Below are positions 8,001 through 14,755 of a stretch of DNA of 17,484 nucleotides, piece by piece. The stretch is from Chloroflexota bacterium. Lineage in GTDB: Bacteria; Chloroflexota; Limnocylindria; Limnocylindrales; CSP1-4. Where the stretch lies: the NCBI GenBank assembly GCA_003157175.1, contig PMIQ01000102.1, positions 1 through 17,484 on the forward strand, written 5' to 3'. Position 1 is the first letter of the stretch, and every line of letters begins with the position of its first letter. A program made the position numbers and the translations under genes. A model generated the notes under the pieces. That model was not told the origin of the DNA. It ran no database searches and worked only from the letters and a program-made list of their open reading frames with translations.

Positions 8001-8225
8001 CTCTCCTGCTCTCCTCTGCGGAACGCGGCCAGGTCGGATGAAGCGGGTGCCGCGCGCCGAAAGCTTGGCAGGTTCGCGGCTGGGGCGCCAATCCAAAGTG
8101 GTAGCGGCGCAATCGTGTCCCGCCACGCATGCCCAGGACTCGATCGCCCGGGCGGGCCGGAGCGCACGGTTTTCGTTCGGGCAGCCCCTCTCAGGCGCAC
8201 AGGCCGCGTGCCACGCCCGGCGCCG
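8001..8225 (-). other. Gap between nucleoside hydrolase and the ECF S component
   Basis: About 225 bp without a believable gene. It ends in two purine-rich stretches (AGAGGAGAG and AGGAGAG) before the S-component ATG. The gap is long enough for a separate promoter or a leader element for the ECF genes. I looked for riboswitch cores and saw only an isolated CTGAGAG on the minus strand, which is not enough for a TPP call. Confidence 0.4.
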
Positions 8226-9353
8226 CTAGGTCCGCCCCGCGGCAAGAGCCCCGACCCGCTCGACGAAGCGGTCGAAGAAGCGGTCGATCTCCGCCTCGAC
8301 GGCCACGTCCACGTTCGGTGGCCTGCCCCACACGCGGCGCCAGTCCGCCACGGTCTCGCCGGTGGTGAGGCGTCCGGCCAGCTCGACATCCACGGTCACT
8401 GCCTCGGTGCGGACGAGCGTCGGATCGAGTGCCGTGGCCAAGGCGAGCGGGTCATGGATGAAGGCGCCGTAGAAGCCGTCGTAGCGGCTGTGGAACTCCA
8501 TGTAGAAACGCAGCGCGTCGGCAAGGTAGCGGACGATCGCGTTGATGGCGGAGCCGGCCGCTGCGCCGCCGCCTTTCGATCGGCCGCCGCTCGAGCCGCT
8601 CGGGCCGCCCCCCATCGAACCGTCGGGCGCGCAGCCTGCCAGGGCGGCCAGCCGGGCCAGGTGCTCGGGCAGAAACCTGGCTCGTTCGGTCACGTCGAGC
8701 CCAAGCGCGGTCGGTAGGGCCGAGGGCCGATCAGGCCCACGATTCGAACCTTCGTCGCCGAACGCCTCGAAGACGATCCTGGCCGCCTCGGGGTCGACGT
8801 TGACATTCCATTCGGTCGTGGGCGCAGTGTTGCCGGCAGACCGGTACGAGCCGCCCATGATCACCACCCGGCGCAACAGCCGCGGCAGCTCTGGCTCGCG
8901 CAGGACCGCCAAAGCCACGTTGGTCAACGGCGCGAGGGTCACGAGGGTCAGTTCCCCGGGCCGCCGGCGGGCCTCCTCGACGATCAGGTCGGGGCCGAAG
9001 CGCGACGAGAGTGGCATTCGGGCCGCGGGCAACTCCGCGTAGCCGATGCCGCGCGGCCCGTGAGTCTCGGGCGTCGTGATGAGCTTGCGCGCGAGGGGCG
9101 TCTCGCGGCCGATCGCCACCTCCACGTCCGAACGTCCGGCCAGCTCCAACACGGCGCGGGTGTTCTCCGCGACTTGGCGAGCGTCCACATTGCCGGCGGT
9201 GCATGTCACCGCCACGAGGTCGCAGTCGGGCGAGGCGACCGCGTAGAGCAACGCCAGGCTGTCGTCGATGCCGGTGTCGCAGTCGACGATCATCGCTGTC
9301 CGCTGGGTGCCGCGCTTGGCGGCAGGCTCGCTCACGACCGGATCGTATGCCAT
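8226..9353 (-). CDS. Nucleoside hydrolase (inosine/uridine-preferring family)
   Basis: Member of the IunH family, which cleaves the N-glycosidic bond of ribonucleosides to base and ribose in the cytosol. In 375 residues: the calcium-binding DxDxxxDD as DCDTGIDD (24-31), APLTN (141-145), MGGSY (166-170), TEWNVNVDPEAA (180-191, active-site Glu and Asn residues), GLDVT (218-222) and the catalytic IHDPLA (299-304, H300 and D301). A Gly/Ser-rich stretch at 242-268 is an unusual insertion, and residues 199-215 also look expanded. The ATG at 9353 has AGG about 8 bp upstream; a GTG at 9383 and an ATG at 9293 are alternatives. It precedes the ECF genes on the same strand after 225 bp. Specificity (purine, pyrimidine or a modified nucleoside such as queuosine, as in QueK) is not readable. 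Confidence 0.92.
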   Translation of the reverse strand: MAYDPVVSEPAAKRGTQRTAMIVDCDTGIDDSLALLYAVASPDCDLVAVTCTAGNVDARQVAENTRAVLELAGRSDVEVAIGRETPLARKLITTPETHGPRGIGYAELPAARMPLSSRFGPDLIVEEARRRPGELTLVTLAPLTNVALAVLREPELPRLLRRVVIMGGSYRSAGNTAPTTEWNVNVDPEAARIVFEAFGDEGSNRGPDRPSALPTALGLDVTERARFLPEHLARLAALAGCAPDGSMGGGPSGSSGGRSKGGGAAAGSAINAIVRYLADALRFYMEFHSRYDGFYGAFIHDPLALATALDPTLVRTEAVTVDVELAGRLTTGETVADWRRVWGRPPNVDVAVEAEIDRFFDRFVERVGALAAGRT

Positions 9354-9423
9354 GCCGGACCTGCTGGCAGGCGCGGCCCGCACGTCCGACCCGCCGCAGA
9401 ATCTCTTTCAGGCGCGGACTGGG

Positions 9424-9429
9424 TAGACT
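9424..9429 (+). promoter_or_regulatory. Candidate -10 element for the kelch-repeat lipoprotein
   Basis: TAGACT lies 61 bp before the GTG start in the 137-bp gap between the divergent nucleoside hydrolase and lipoprotein genes. The same hexamer precedes the membrane protein gene at 11614. No -35 was recognised. Confidence 0.25.
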
Positions 9430-9490
9430 GGAGTTGTCGCGCCGGGGCGTCCTGCGCCGGGGATCGTGGAATCGAAAAGGGGAAATCGCC

Positions 9491-10693
9491 GTGCGCTTGT
9501 TGTCGCGGGTTGCGAGCGGTGCGCTCGTTCTGCTGATGATTGCCGGTTGTGGCACCCAAACGGCGACGCCCAACCTCCTCGTTCCGACCCCTTCGATGAC
9601 ATCGGGCGCGTCGTCCGCACTATCACCCGCGCCCGGCACGACCGCCACGTCTTCTGCGGCGATCATGATGGGCAAGTTCACGGCAACCGGATCGATGACG
9701 ACCCCGCGCCAATCCCAAACGGACGGCCTGCTCGCCGACGGCCGGGTCTTGCTCGCCGGCGGCCAGGACGACAACGGCGCCACCCTGGCATCGGCCGAGA
9801 TCTTCGACCCCACGACCGGGAAGTTCACCGCGACCGGATCGATGAAGACTCCGCGCTGGGGCCAGACGGAGACGGCGCTACAGGATGGCCGGGTTCTGAT
9901 CACCGGGGGCGAAAACGAGGACGTGGTGCCGCTCGACTCTTCCGAAATCTTCGATGCCTCCAAGGGGACGTTCGCCCCGGGCGGCCAGATGTCGGTCGGG
10001 CGCGTCAACCAGACGGCTACGCTCCTTCAGAACGGAAAGGTCCTTGTCGCCGGAGGCGCCGACGTCAATAACTACGGCATAGCCTCGGCCGATCTCTTCG
10101 ATCCCAGTACCAACACCTTCACTGCCACGGGCAAGATGACTTCCGGTCGGATGGGTCAGACGGCTACGCTGCTGAAGGACGGCCGCGTCCTGATCAGCGG
10201 CGGCCAGGACGAGAACGGCGACACGCTGGCAACCGCCGAGATCTACGATCCGGCGTCCGGCGCCTTCAGCGCCACCGGCTCGATGACGACGGAACGCTTC
10301 GGCCAGACCTCCACGCTGCTCGCCAACGGCCAGGTCCTCATCGCGGGCGGCCAGGACGCCAACTCCACGCTCCTCCAGAGCGCGGAGCTTTTCGACCCTG
10401 CCAAGGGGACCTTCACGGCTACCGACTCGATGACGACGTCGCGGGTTGCCCACACCGCCAACCTGCTGTCGAACGGCATGGTCCTGATCGCCGGCGGCGT
10501 TGACGCGGACAGCAACGGCGTGGCCTCGGCCGAGCTGTTCGATCCGTCCAACGACTCGTTCACGGCGACCGGCTCGCTCAACGACGCCCGCGGCGACCAC
10601 ACCGCGACCACACTCGCCAACGGTCAGGTCCTGGTCGCCGGCGGGGCGAGCTCCTACATGGTCTACGACTCGGCCGAGCTGTACCAGCCCTAG
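9491..10693 (+). CDS. Kelch-repeat lipoprotein, predicted seven-bladed beta-propeller
   Basis: A 400-residue exported protein. The N-terminus has a short positive stretch, a hydrophobic core (ALVLLMIAG) and lipobox IAGC with C20 as the lipidation site, then a Thr/Ser/Pro/Ala-rich linker to about residue 60. From residue 61 to the end there are seven consecutive repeats, six of exactly 49 residues and a last one of 46. The unit reads roughly GxFTATGSMTxxRxxQTATL, LxxGxVLIAGGxD, xxASAEIFDPxx, a kelch/galactose-oxidase-like blade with the double glycine. Seven blades are enough to close a propeller, and the protein stops where the seventh ends. The GTG start has an AAAGGGGAAA ribosome site. No catalytic residues are recognised; binding of surface glycans or proteins is one possibility. 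Function unknown. Confidence 0.9.
   Translation: MRLLSRVASGALVLLMIAGCGTQTATPNLLVPTPSMTSGASSALSPAPGTTATSSAAIMMGKFTATGSMTTPRQSQTDGLLADGRVLLAGGQDDNGATLASAEIFDPTTGKFTATGSMKTPRWGQTETALQDGRVLITGGENEDVVPLDSSEIFDASKGTFAPGGQMSVGRVNQTATLLQNGKVLVAGGADVNNYGIASADLFDPSTNTFTATGKMTSGRMGQTATLLKDGRVLISGGQDENGDTLATAEIYDPASGAFSATGSMTTERFGQTSTLLANGQVLIAGGQDANSTLLQSAELFDPAKGTFTATDSMTTSRVAHTANLLSNGMVLIAGGVDADSNGVASAELFDPSNDSFTATGSLNDARGDHTATTLANGQVLVAGGASSYMVYDSAELYQP
9671..10690 (+). repeat. Tandem array of 147-bp coding repeats (x7)
   Basis: The seven blades of the lipoprotein are encoded by tandem units with a strict 147-bp period and no insertions or deletions until the last, 9 bp shorter unit. Units remain similar in DNA, for example near 9674 and 9821, where AAGTTCAC and ACCGGATCGATGA recur in register. 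This implies growth by whole-blade duplication. Confidence 0.88.
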
Positions 10694-10934
10694 CCAAGCC
10701 CCGCGAAGCGAGGCCCGGAAGCGGCCGCACGTCGCCCTGGTGACGCCCGCCACCGAACAGAGCGTCGTCGCCAGCGCCGGGGCGCGAGTCGCCGGGGCGG
10801 CGATGGCCACCCGGTTTCGAGAAGGCCGATCGTCGCCGCCCATGGCTCTGGCGATGTGAAGCCGGCCGGGCAGCAGGAAACCTGCGGCCGGGCGGGAGGA
10901 GACCCGGCCCCCGAGAAGCGCCGGATCGCCTGGG
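10694..10934. other. Gap between convergent lipoprotein and tatA genes
   Basis: About 240 bp with no supported gene. It holds a small perfect hairpin, GCAGG-AAA-CCTGC at 10873-10885, flanked by further complementary GC-rich sequence. The position between two convergent genes fits a two-way terminator, but there is no T-run on either strand. Confidence 0.35.
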
Positions 10935-11387
10935 CTAACCCTGGCGGGGCGGCTCACCCTGCGGCGCTACCGGCTGAGCGGTCGGCGCGAACGGAGCCGG
11001 CTGTCCTGCCGGCGGAGCGTACGGCTGAGCCGGCAGCGGCTGCGGCGGGTAGGGTGCCTGAGCATACGGCTGCTGCGGCGGGTACTGAGGCTGTTGCGGC
11101 TGCGCGTACTGCGGCGGGTACTGAGGCTGCTGCGGCGGGTACTGCGCCGGGTAAACCGGAGCCTGAGGCTGGACCGGCGGGTAAACCGGAGCCTGGGCCT
11201 GGACCGGCGGGTACGGCTGCTGTGGCGGCGCAGGATTTGGGGTTTCGCCGGTTTCCACAGCGTCCTTGAAGCCGCGGAGGGCCTTACCGATCGCCGCGCC
11301 GGTGTCCGGAAGCTTGCCGGGCCCGACGACGATCAGCACGATCACGAGAATGATGATGAGGTGTGCGGGAGTGAGGCCCCACGGCAT
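10935..11387 (-). CDS. tatA: TatA-family translocase subunit with Pro/Gln/Tyr-rich tail
   Basis: A 150-residue Tat pathway subunit. Residues 4-22 form the single N-terminal membrane helix (LTPAHLIIILVIVLIVV). The hinge VGPGKLPDTG (21-30) and amphipathic helix AAIGKALRGFKDAVE (31-45) follow, as in TatA/TatE, except that the hinge has V-G in place of the usual F-G. From about residue 50 to the end the protein is a low-complexity tail rich in Pro, Gln, Tyr and Ala, with internal repeats such as QAPVYPPVQPQAPVYP; typical TatA tails are 30-40 residues and charged. A clear AAGGAG ribosome site lies before the ATG. It may form the protein-conducting oligomer with TatC encoded at 16616; no tatC is adjacent. 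Confidence 0.9.
   Translation of the reverse strand: MPWGLTPAHLIIILVIVLIVVGPGKLPDTGAAIGKALRGFKDAVETGETPNPAPPQQPYPPVQAQAPVYPPVQPQAPVYPAQYPPQQPQYPPQYAQPQQPQYPPQQPYAQAPYPPQPLPAQPYAPPAGQPAPFAPTAQPVAPQGEPPRQG
11074..11210 (-). repeat. Short tandem repeats in the tatA tail
   Basis: Two kinds of in-frame duplication are visible. A unit of 36 bp, starting TGCGGCGGGTACTGAGGCTG on the plus strand, occurs at 11074 and 11110. A unit of 30 bp containing GTAAACCGGAGCCTG occurs at 11151 and 11181. They encode the 12- and 10-residue Pro/Gln/Tyr repeats of the tail. Confidence 0.8.
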
Positions 11388-11597
11388 TACGTTTCTCCTT
11401 GCGGGCCGACTGTAACGTGGGCCACGTCCTACGAGGCGGTCGAGATACCTTCACCGCCGCGCCAACAATACTCCTTGGAAACGGCCGAGTCACACTCGAT
11501 GAACAGATGAGAGGCCTGGCCGGGTCGGGCGGCCGAACCAGGAACACGTCCGCCGCGGCCCTCCACGACCGGTCCGGCCCAAGCCCAGTCCGGGCCG

Positions 11598-11603
11598 TAG
11601 ACT
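11598..11603 (+). promoter_or_regulatory. Candidate -10 element before the membrane protein gene
   Basis: TAGACT ends 10 bp before the ATG at 11614, and no Shine-Dalgarno sequence lies between. The arrangement suits a leaderless or near-leaderless transcript. No -35 was recognised. Confidence 0.33.
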
Positions 11604-11613
11604 TGTCGCCGAC

Positions 11614-12027
11614 ATGAAATGGCTGATCGTTCTTGCGGCAATCGGCGCGGCCGCCATCTCGCTCCAGATACTCATCTGGGAGCGTCGGAGCGGCCGACCC
11701 AGGCGGTCGACGCTGGGTCAACTCGCCGGGGGAGTGCTGACGGTTGTCATTTTGGGCGCCGCGGTGTACGCCGCCCACTGGCTCGGAATCTTCTCCGTTC
11801 CACTGGTTGCGGTGGCGTTCGTGCCGGTCGGGATCACCGTTCGCTGGCTGATGGGTGCCTCTCGAGCGTCGCGGCAGCGGGCCGAGGATGCTAGAGCTGC
11901 CGCGGCGGGGCCGGCCTCGCGGCGGGCTCGATTGGTCGCGATTGCAACGTGGCCGGTGTTCATCGTCTTGGTCGCGGTCGTGGTGGTCGTCGGCCTCGTG
12001 GTCGGCACGCTGGTCGGGCCGCACTGA
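11614..12027 (+). CDS. Small integral membrane protein of unknown function
   Basis: I do not recognise this 137-residue protein. It has hydrophobic segments at about 2-21, 38-56, 60-80 and 108-134, with a short basic loop after the first (WERRSGRPRR) and a basic, Ala-rich loop of about 25 residues (82-106) before the last. This gives four predicted membrane helices and no soluble domain. Codon use and GC content match the neighbours, and the frame is uninterrupted, so it is probably a real gene. It is divergent from tatA, sharing a 226-bp gap, and convergent with the LLM oxidoreductase gene with a 48-bp gap. A promoter-like TAGACT is close to the ATG. Confidence 0.7.
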   Translation: MKWLIVLAAIGAAAISLQILIWERRSGRPRRSTLGQLAGGVLTVVILGAAVYAAHWLGIFSVPLVAVAFVPVGITVRWLMGASRASRQRAEDARAAAAGPASRRARLVAIATWPVFIVLVAVVVVVGLVVGTLVGPH

Positions 12028-12040
12028 GCCGGTGCCCAGG

Positions 12041-12054
12041 GGCCGCGCTCGGCC
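12041..12054. terminator. Possible weak hairpin between convergent genes
   Basis: GGCCG-CGCT-CGGCC forms a 5-bp perfect stem with a tetraloop in the 48-bp gap between the membrane protein gene and the LLM oxidoreductase gene. No T-run follows on either strand, so the terminator call rests only on position. Confidence 0.2.
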
Positions 12055-12075
12055 GGCCGCCTGCCACGGATCGGC

Positions 12076-13032
12076 TCAGACAGGCTTCTTTGTCACCATC
12101 GGCCTGACCTCGCGAGCCAATCTTTCGAGCGTCTCGCGGTCGTATGGCGCCGGCACCTCCACGATCACCGTCTTGAAGCCGGCGTCGCAGTACTCGAGCA
12201 GGCGATCGGCGATGGTCTCGGGCGTGCCGAGGACTGGCCGCGAGGGCTCGGTGGCCCTTTCGACCGGGGTTCGGTTCAGTTCCATCCAGGACGCCCACTG
12301 TCGGCGCGCCTCCGCCTCCGAGTCGCGTATGACGACCCAGAGGTTGATCGAGCGCTCGATCTCGCGCTCGTCTCGGCCCACTTCCTCGCAGTGGCGCCGG
12401 AGCACGCCGTCGAGCTCGCGTACCTCCGCCGGCAGCCCGAAGGCGTTCCAGATGTCGCCATACTTGGCCAGCGTCCGCAGGGTCTTGGTCCGGCCGTTCC
12501 CACCAATGAGGATCGGAAGCCGCTTCTGGACAGGCAAGGGGTTGATGGTCGCGTCGTTGAACGAATAGCGGCCGCCCGCGGGCGAGGTCACGCTCTGGCC
12601 CGAAACCAGCGCCCTGATGGCACCTACCGACTCGTCCAGCCAGTCCAGCCGCTGGCCGGGGCTCCGCCCGAATTCGATCCCGAACTCGCGGTGCTCCAGC
12701 TCGAACCAGGCGCCGCCGATGCCGAGGATCGCCCGCCCTCCCGACACGTGATCGAGAGTGGTCACGATCTTCGCCACTAGAGCAGGGTTACGGAAGGTGT
12801 TCGCCCCGACCATCAGGCCGATCTTGACCTTTTGGGTCGCCATAGCCCAGGCCGTGATGGCGGTCCAGCCCTCGAGAATTGGCTGGTTCGGGTCGCCGAA
12901 AATAGCCTTGACGTGATCCCAGGTCCAGAGATGCTCGTAGCCGAGGCGGTCCACCGCCTGGGCGGCATCGAGCAGATCGGCCCAGGACGCTCCCTGGCTC
13001 CAGAGGTTGATCCCGATCTTGAAGTCGTTCAT
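12076..13032 (-). CDS. LLM-class (luciferase-like) flavin oxidoreductase, probably F420-dependent
   Basis: A 318-residue single-domain TIM-barrel protein of the bacterial luciferase family, whose members oxidise or reduce small molecules with FMN or F420. Seen: the first strand FKIGINLWSQG (4-14), YEHLWTWDHV (32-41), KVKIGLMVGANTFRNPALVAK (68-88), the family-typical LDHVSGGRAILGIGGAW (93-109), REFGIEFGRSPGQRLDWLDE (115-134) and PILIGGNGRTKTLRTLAKYGDIWN (173-196). These blocks resemble F420-dependent members; the cofactor is not proven. The ATG at 13032 has GGGAGGCGG upstream and starts at the first barrel strand; the longer open frame to 13428 has no family-like sequence. The substrate is unknown, and no neighbour helps to assign one. 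Confidence 0.9.
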   Translation of the reverse strand: MNDFKIGINLWSQGASWADLLDAAQAVDRLGYEHLWTWDHVKAIFGDPNQPILEGWTAITAWAMATQKVKIGLMVGANTFRNPALVAKIVTTLDHVSGGRAILGIGGAWFELEHREFGIEFGRSPGQRLDWLDESVGAIRALVSGQSVTSPAGGRYSFNDATINPLPVQKRLPILIGGNGRTKTLRTLAKYGDIWNAFGLPAEVRELDGVLRRHCEEVGRDEREIERSINLWVVIRDSEAEARRQWASWMELNRTPVERATEPSRPVLGTPETIADRLLEYCDAGFKTVIVEVPAPYDRETLERLAREVRPMVTKKPV

Positions 13033-13123
13033 GGCCGCCTCCCGCGGATTCCGCGACACGGACTTCGCCTCGCCGGTCGCCTGCCGCCCCAGAACGGGGG
13101 CACCGCTCAGCAGCGCACCGTTC

Positions 13124-13155
13124 GGGAGTACTGCCTGGGTCAACACGATACTCCC
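13124..13155. repeat. Inverted repeat GGGAGTA ... TACTCCC upstream of the LLM gene
   Basis: GGGAGTA (13124-13130) and its exact complement TACTCCC (13149-13155) are separated by 18 bp, giving a centre spacing of 25 bp. It could be an operator pair or an RNA stem in the leader of the LLM gene, about 95-125 bp upstream of its start. Confidence 0.45.
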
Positions 13156-13172
13156 CGCGGGTGTCGGGGCCT

Positions 13173-13199
13173 CGGTGCGCGAGGTCGCGTCGCGCACCG
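13173..13199. repeat. 10-bp perfect stem, 7-nt loop, upstream of the LLM gene
   Basis: CGGTGCGCGA (13173-13182) and TCGCGCACCG (13190-13199) are exact complements around the loop GGTCGCG. This is a strong hairpin, about 140-170 bp before the LLM start. There is no T-run on either side. Confidence 0.55.
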
Positions 13200-13355
13200 T
13201 AACTGCAGGCGGTCCCGATCGGAGCGCCTCGATTGGGCACGCCCTGGCCGGCCCGCCCCAACCGGCCGTGGGCGGAGCGACTCCGGGACCTGCGGGGGGC
13301 GATTGGCCGGCGCGAGCGCCCCTCAAGGCGCAACACTGAGAGCGTGCGATTATGG

Positions 13356-13376
13356 TGGAAAACGTTGACTTATCCA
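13356..13376 (+). promoter_or_regulatory. Candidate operator upstream of the galT-tatA-galK cluster
   Basis: TGGAAAA-CGTTGAC-TTATCCA is a 21-bp dyad whose 7-bp arms match at six of seven positions. It lies in an AT-rich patch about 260 bp before galT, directly after a TATGGT that could serve as a -10. A direct repeat GTTGACT occurs at 13364 and 13377, partly within it. The layout fits binding of a dimeric repressor in the control region of a sugar operon; no regulator gene is in the window. Confidence 0.4.
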
Positions 13377-13635
13377 GTTGACTGCGGCAGGATTGAGGAG
13401 GCGTGGGGCCGGACAGGCACGCCATCAACCGGAGACGATTGGGTCACGAGCTAGTTGAGCGAGAAACGGAGGAGGCGCGCGTGCTGTTTGCGGGCAACCA
13501 GAGACCCGCGCCGGCCAGGCAGCGTCCGACCGCTGTGACAGAGCGCGGCCACAGACAGCGCACGGTTCGCGTGGCCCAAGCGATTGAGCGCCGGCCAGCC
13601 TGGCGCGTCGGTTCGCGCAAGCTCGGAGGGCAGGC

Positions 13636-14709
13636 TTGAGCAAGGACCCGCCCGCAGCTGTGCTCCTGTCGCAGCCCCACCGCCGATACAACGCCCTCAC
13701 GGACGAGTGGCTGCTGGTTTCGGCTGAACGGACCAGCCGACCGTGGCTCGGCCGCGAGGAGGCCCCGCCGCCGTCGGATCTTCCGCTGTACGACCCATCC
13801 TGCTACCTGTGCCCGGGCAACGCGCGGGCGAACGGCGAGCGGAACCCGGCGTACGACTCCACCTTCGTGTTCACCAACGACTTCGCGGCTCTGCGGCCGG
13901 ACCTGCCGTCGGCATCGGTGCGAGACGGTCTGCTCCGGGCGGAGAGCGAACGCGGCACCTGCCGCGTCATCTGCTTCTCGCCGCGCCACGACCTGAGCTT
14001 GTCGCGCATGAACGCCGGCCAGGTCCGGACCGTCGTGGATCTGTGGGCGAGCCAGACGGCATCTCTGGGCGAACAGTTCGAATGGGTCCAGGTCTTCGAG
14101 AACCGCGGCGCGGCGATGGGCGCTTCGAACCCTCACCCGCACGGCCAGATCTGGGCCGGGGACGCCCTGCCGCGCGAGGCGGAGAAGGAAGACGCGACCG
14201 GGCGCCGCCACTTCGAGACCACGGGCCGGCGCCTCCTGCTGGACTACGCCGGTCAGGAAGCCGGAGGGCCCAGAGAGCTCGCGAGCGACGACGACTGGAT
14301 GGCCGTCGTCCCATACTGGGCCGCCTGGCCGTTCGAGACATTGATCATCCCCAAACGGCCCGTCTCGCGGCTCCCGGATCTCGACGATCGCGAGCGCGAC
14401 TCGCTGGCCGACCGGCTCATCGGACTGCTTCGCGGCTACGACGGGCTGTTCGGAGCGCCGTTCCCCTACTCGATGGGATGGCACCAGGCGCCGTTCGACG
14501 GCGTCGACCGACCTCACTGGCAGCTTCACGCCCACTTCTACCCGCCGCTCCTTCGGGCGACGGTCCGCAAGTTCATGGTCGGCTACGAGCTTCTTTCCGA
14601 GCCGCAGCGCGACATAACCGCCGAAGATGCCGCAGAACGACTACGATCGGCTATCAACGCCGCGAATCCCAAGGCCGCGAATCCCAGCGCCGCGCGACCG
14701 GGCGGCTGA
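13636..14709 (+). CDS. galT: Galactose-1-phosphate uridylyltransferase
   Basis: GalT exchanges UMP between UDP-glucose and galactose-1-phosphate in the Leloir pathway, in the cytosol. The 357-residue protein shows the zinc ligands C56 and C59 in CYLCPGN, H118 in SPRHDLSL and H167 in the signature NPHPHGQIW (165-173). H169 of the HPH triad is the expected nucleophile. The C-terminal metal site histidines H283 (GWHQAP), H298 and H300 ([10 protein letters not shown]) are also present. A TTG at 13636 is the probable start, with GGAGGG 5 bp upstream; the next candidates would remove conserved N-terminal sequence such as [17 protein letters not shown]. The C-terminal 20 residues are an Asn/Ala/Pro-rich tail. 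A tatA gene follows after 46 bp and then galK. Confidence 0.95.
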   Translation: MSKDPPAAVLLSQPHRRYNALTDEWLLVSAERTSRPWLGREEAPPPSDLPLYDPSCYLCPGNARANGERNPAYDSTFVFTNDFAALRPDLPSASVRDGLLRAESERGTCRVICFSPRHDLSLSRMNAGQVRTVVDLWASQTASLGEQFEWVQVFENRGAAMGASNPHPHGQIWAGDALPREAEKEDATGRRHFETTGRRLLLDYAGQEAGGPRELASDDDWMAVVPYWAAWPFETLIIPKRPVSRLPDLDDRERDSLADRLIGLLRGYDGLFGAPFPYSMGWHQAPFDGVDRPHWQLHAHFYPPLLRATVRKFMVGYELLSEPQRDITAEDAAERLRSAINAANPKAANPSAARPGG

Positions 14710-14755
14710 CGAGTCCCGCAGCGGCAGGCGACAACCAAGGAAGAGAAGGAACCGC

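Larger units (their letters stand above)
13033..13635. other. 600-bp regulatory-looking gap between the LLM gene and galT
   Basis: No convincing gene is seen in this divergent gap. Open frames exist on both strands (for example 13403-13639, plus) but have no family-like sequence; the latter starts with GTG too close to its GAGGAGG. The gap holds two inverted repeats near 13124-13199 and a distinctly AT-rich patch at 13345-13395 in otherwise very GC-rich DNA. It probably carries the promoters for both flanking genes. Confidence 0.6.

Noticed and set aside
8120..8225. Possible TPP riboswitch before the ECF S component on the minus strand (CTGAGAG followed by GCCCGAACG)
   Set aside because: Only the CTGAGA-like core is present; the second conserved half of the TPP aptamer and a matching closing stem could not be found, and the neighbour is a nucleoside hydrolase rather than a thiamine gene.
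8731..10008. Long 425-residue open frame on the minus strand across the nucleoside hydrolase and lipoprotein genes
   Set aside because: It is antisense to the repeat array and in another frame of the hydrolase; its own repetitive look comes from the kelch repeats.
9671..10690. CRISPR-like reading of the 147-bp repeat array
   Set aside because: The repeats are coding, contiguous, in frame and have no spacers; they correspond exactly to protein blades.
13033..13428. N-terminal extension of the LLM oxidoreductase to 13428
   Set aside because: The extra 132 residues have no family-like sequence and run through the inverted repeats and the AT-rich patch; the ATG at 13032 has a good ribosome site and starts at the first barrel strand.
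13403..13639. 78-residue open frame whose TGA overlaps the TTG of galT
   Set aside because: GTG start lies only 1-2 bp from the GAGGAGG, the product is Arg-rich without a recognisable pattern, and similar frames occur by chance in DNA of this GC content.
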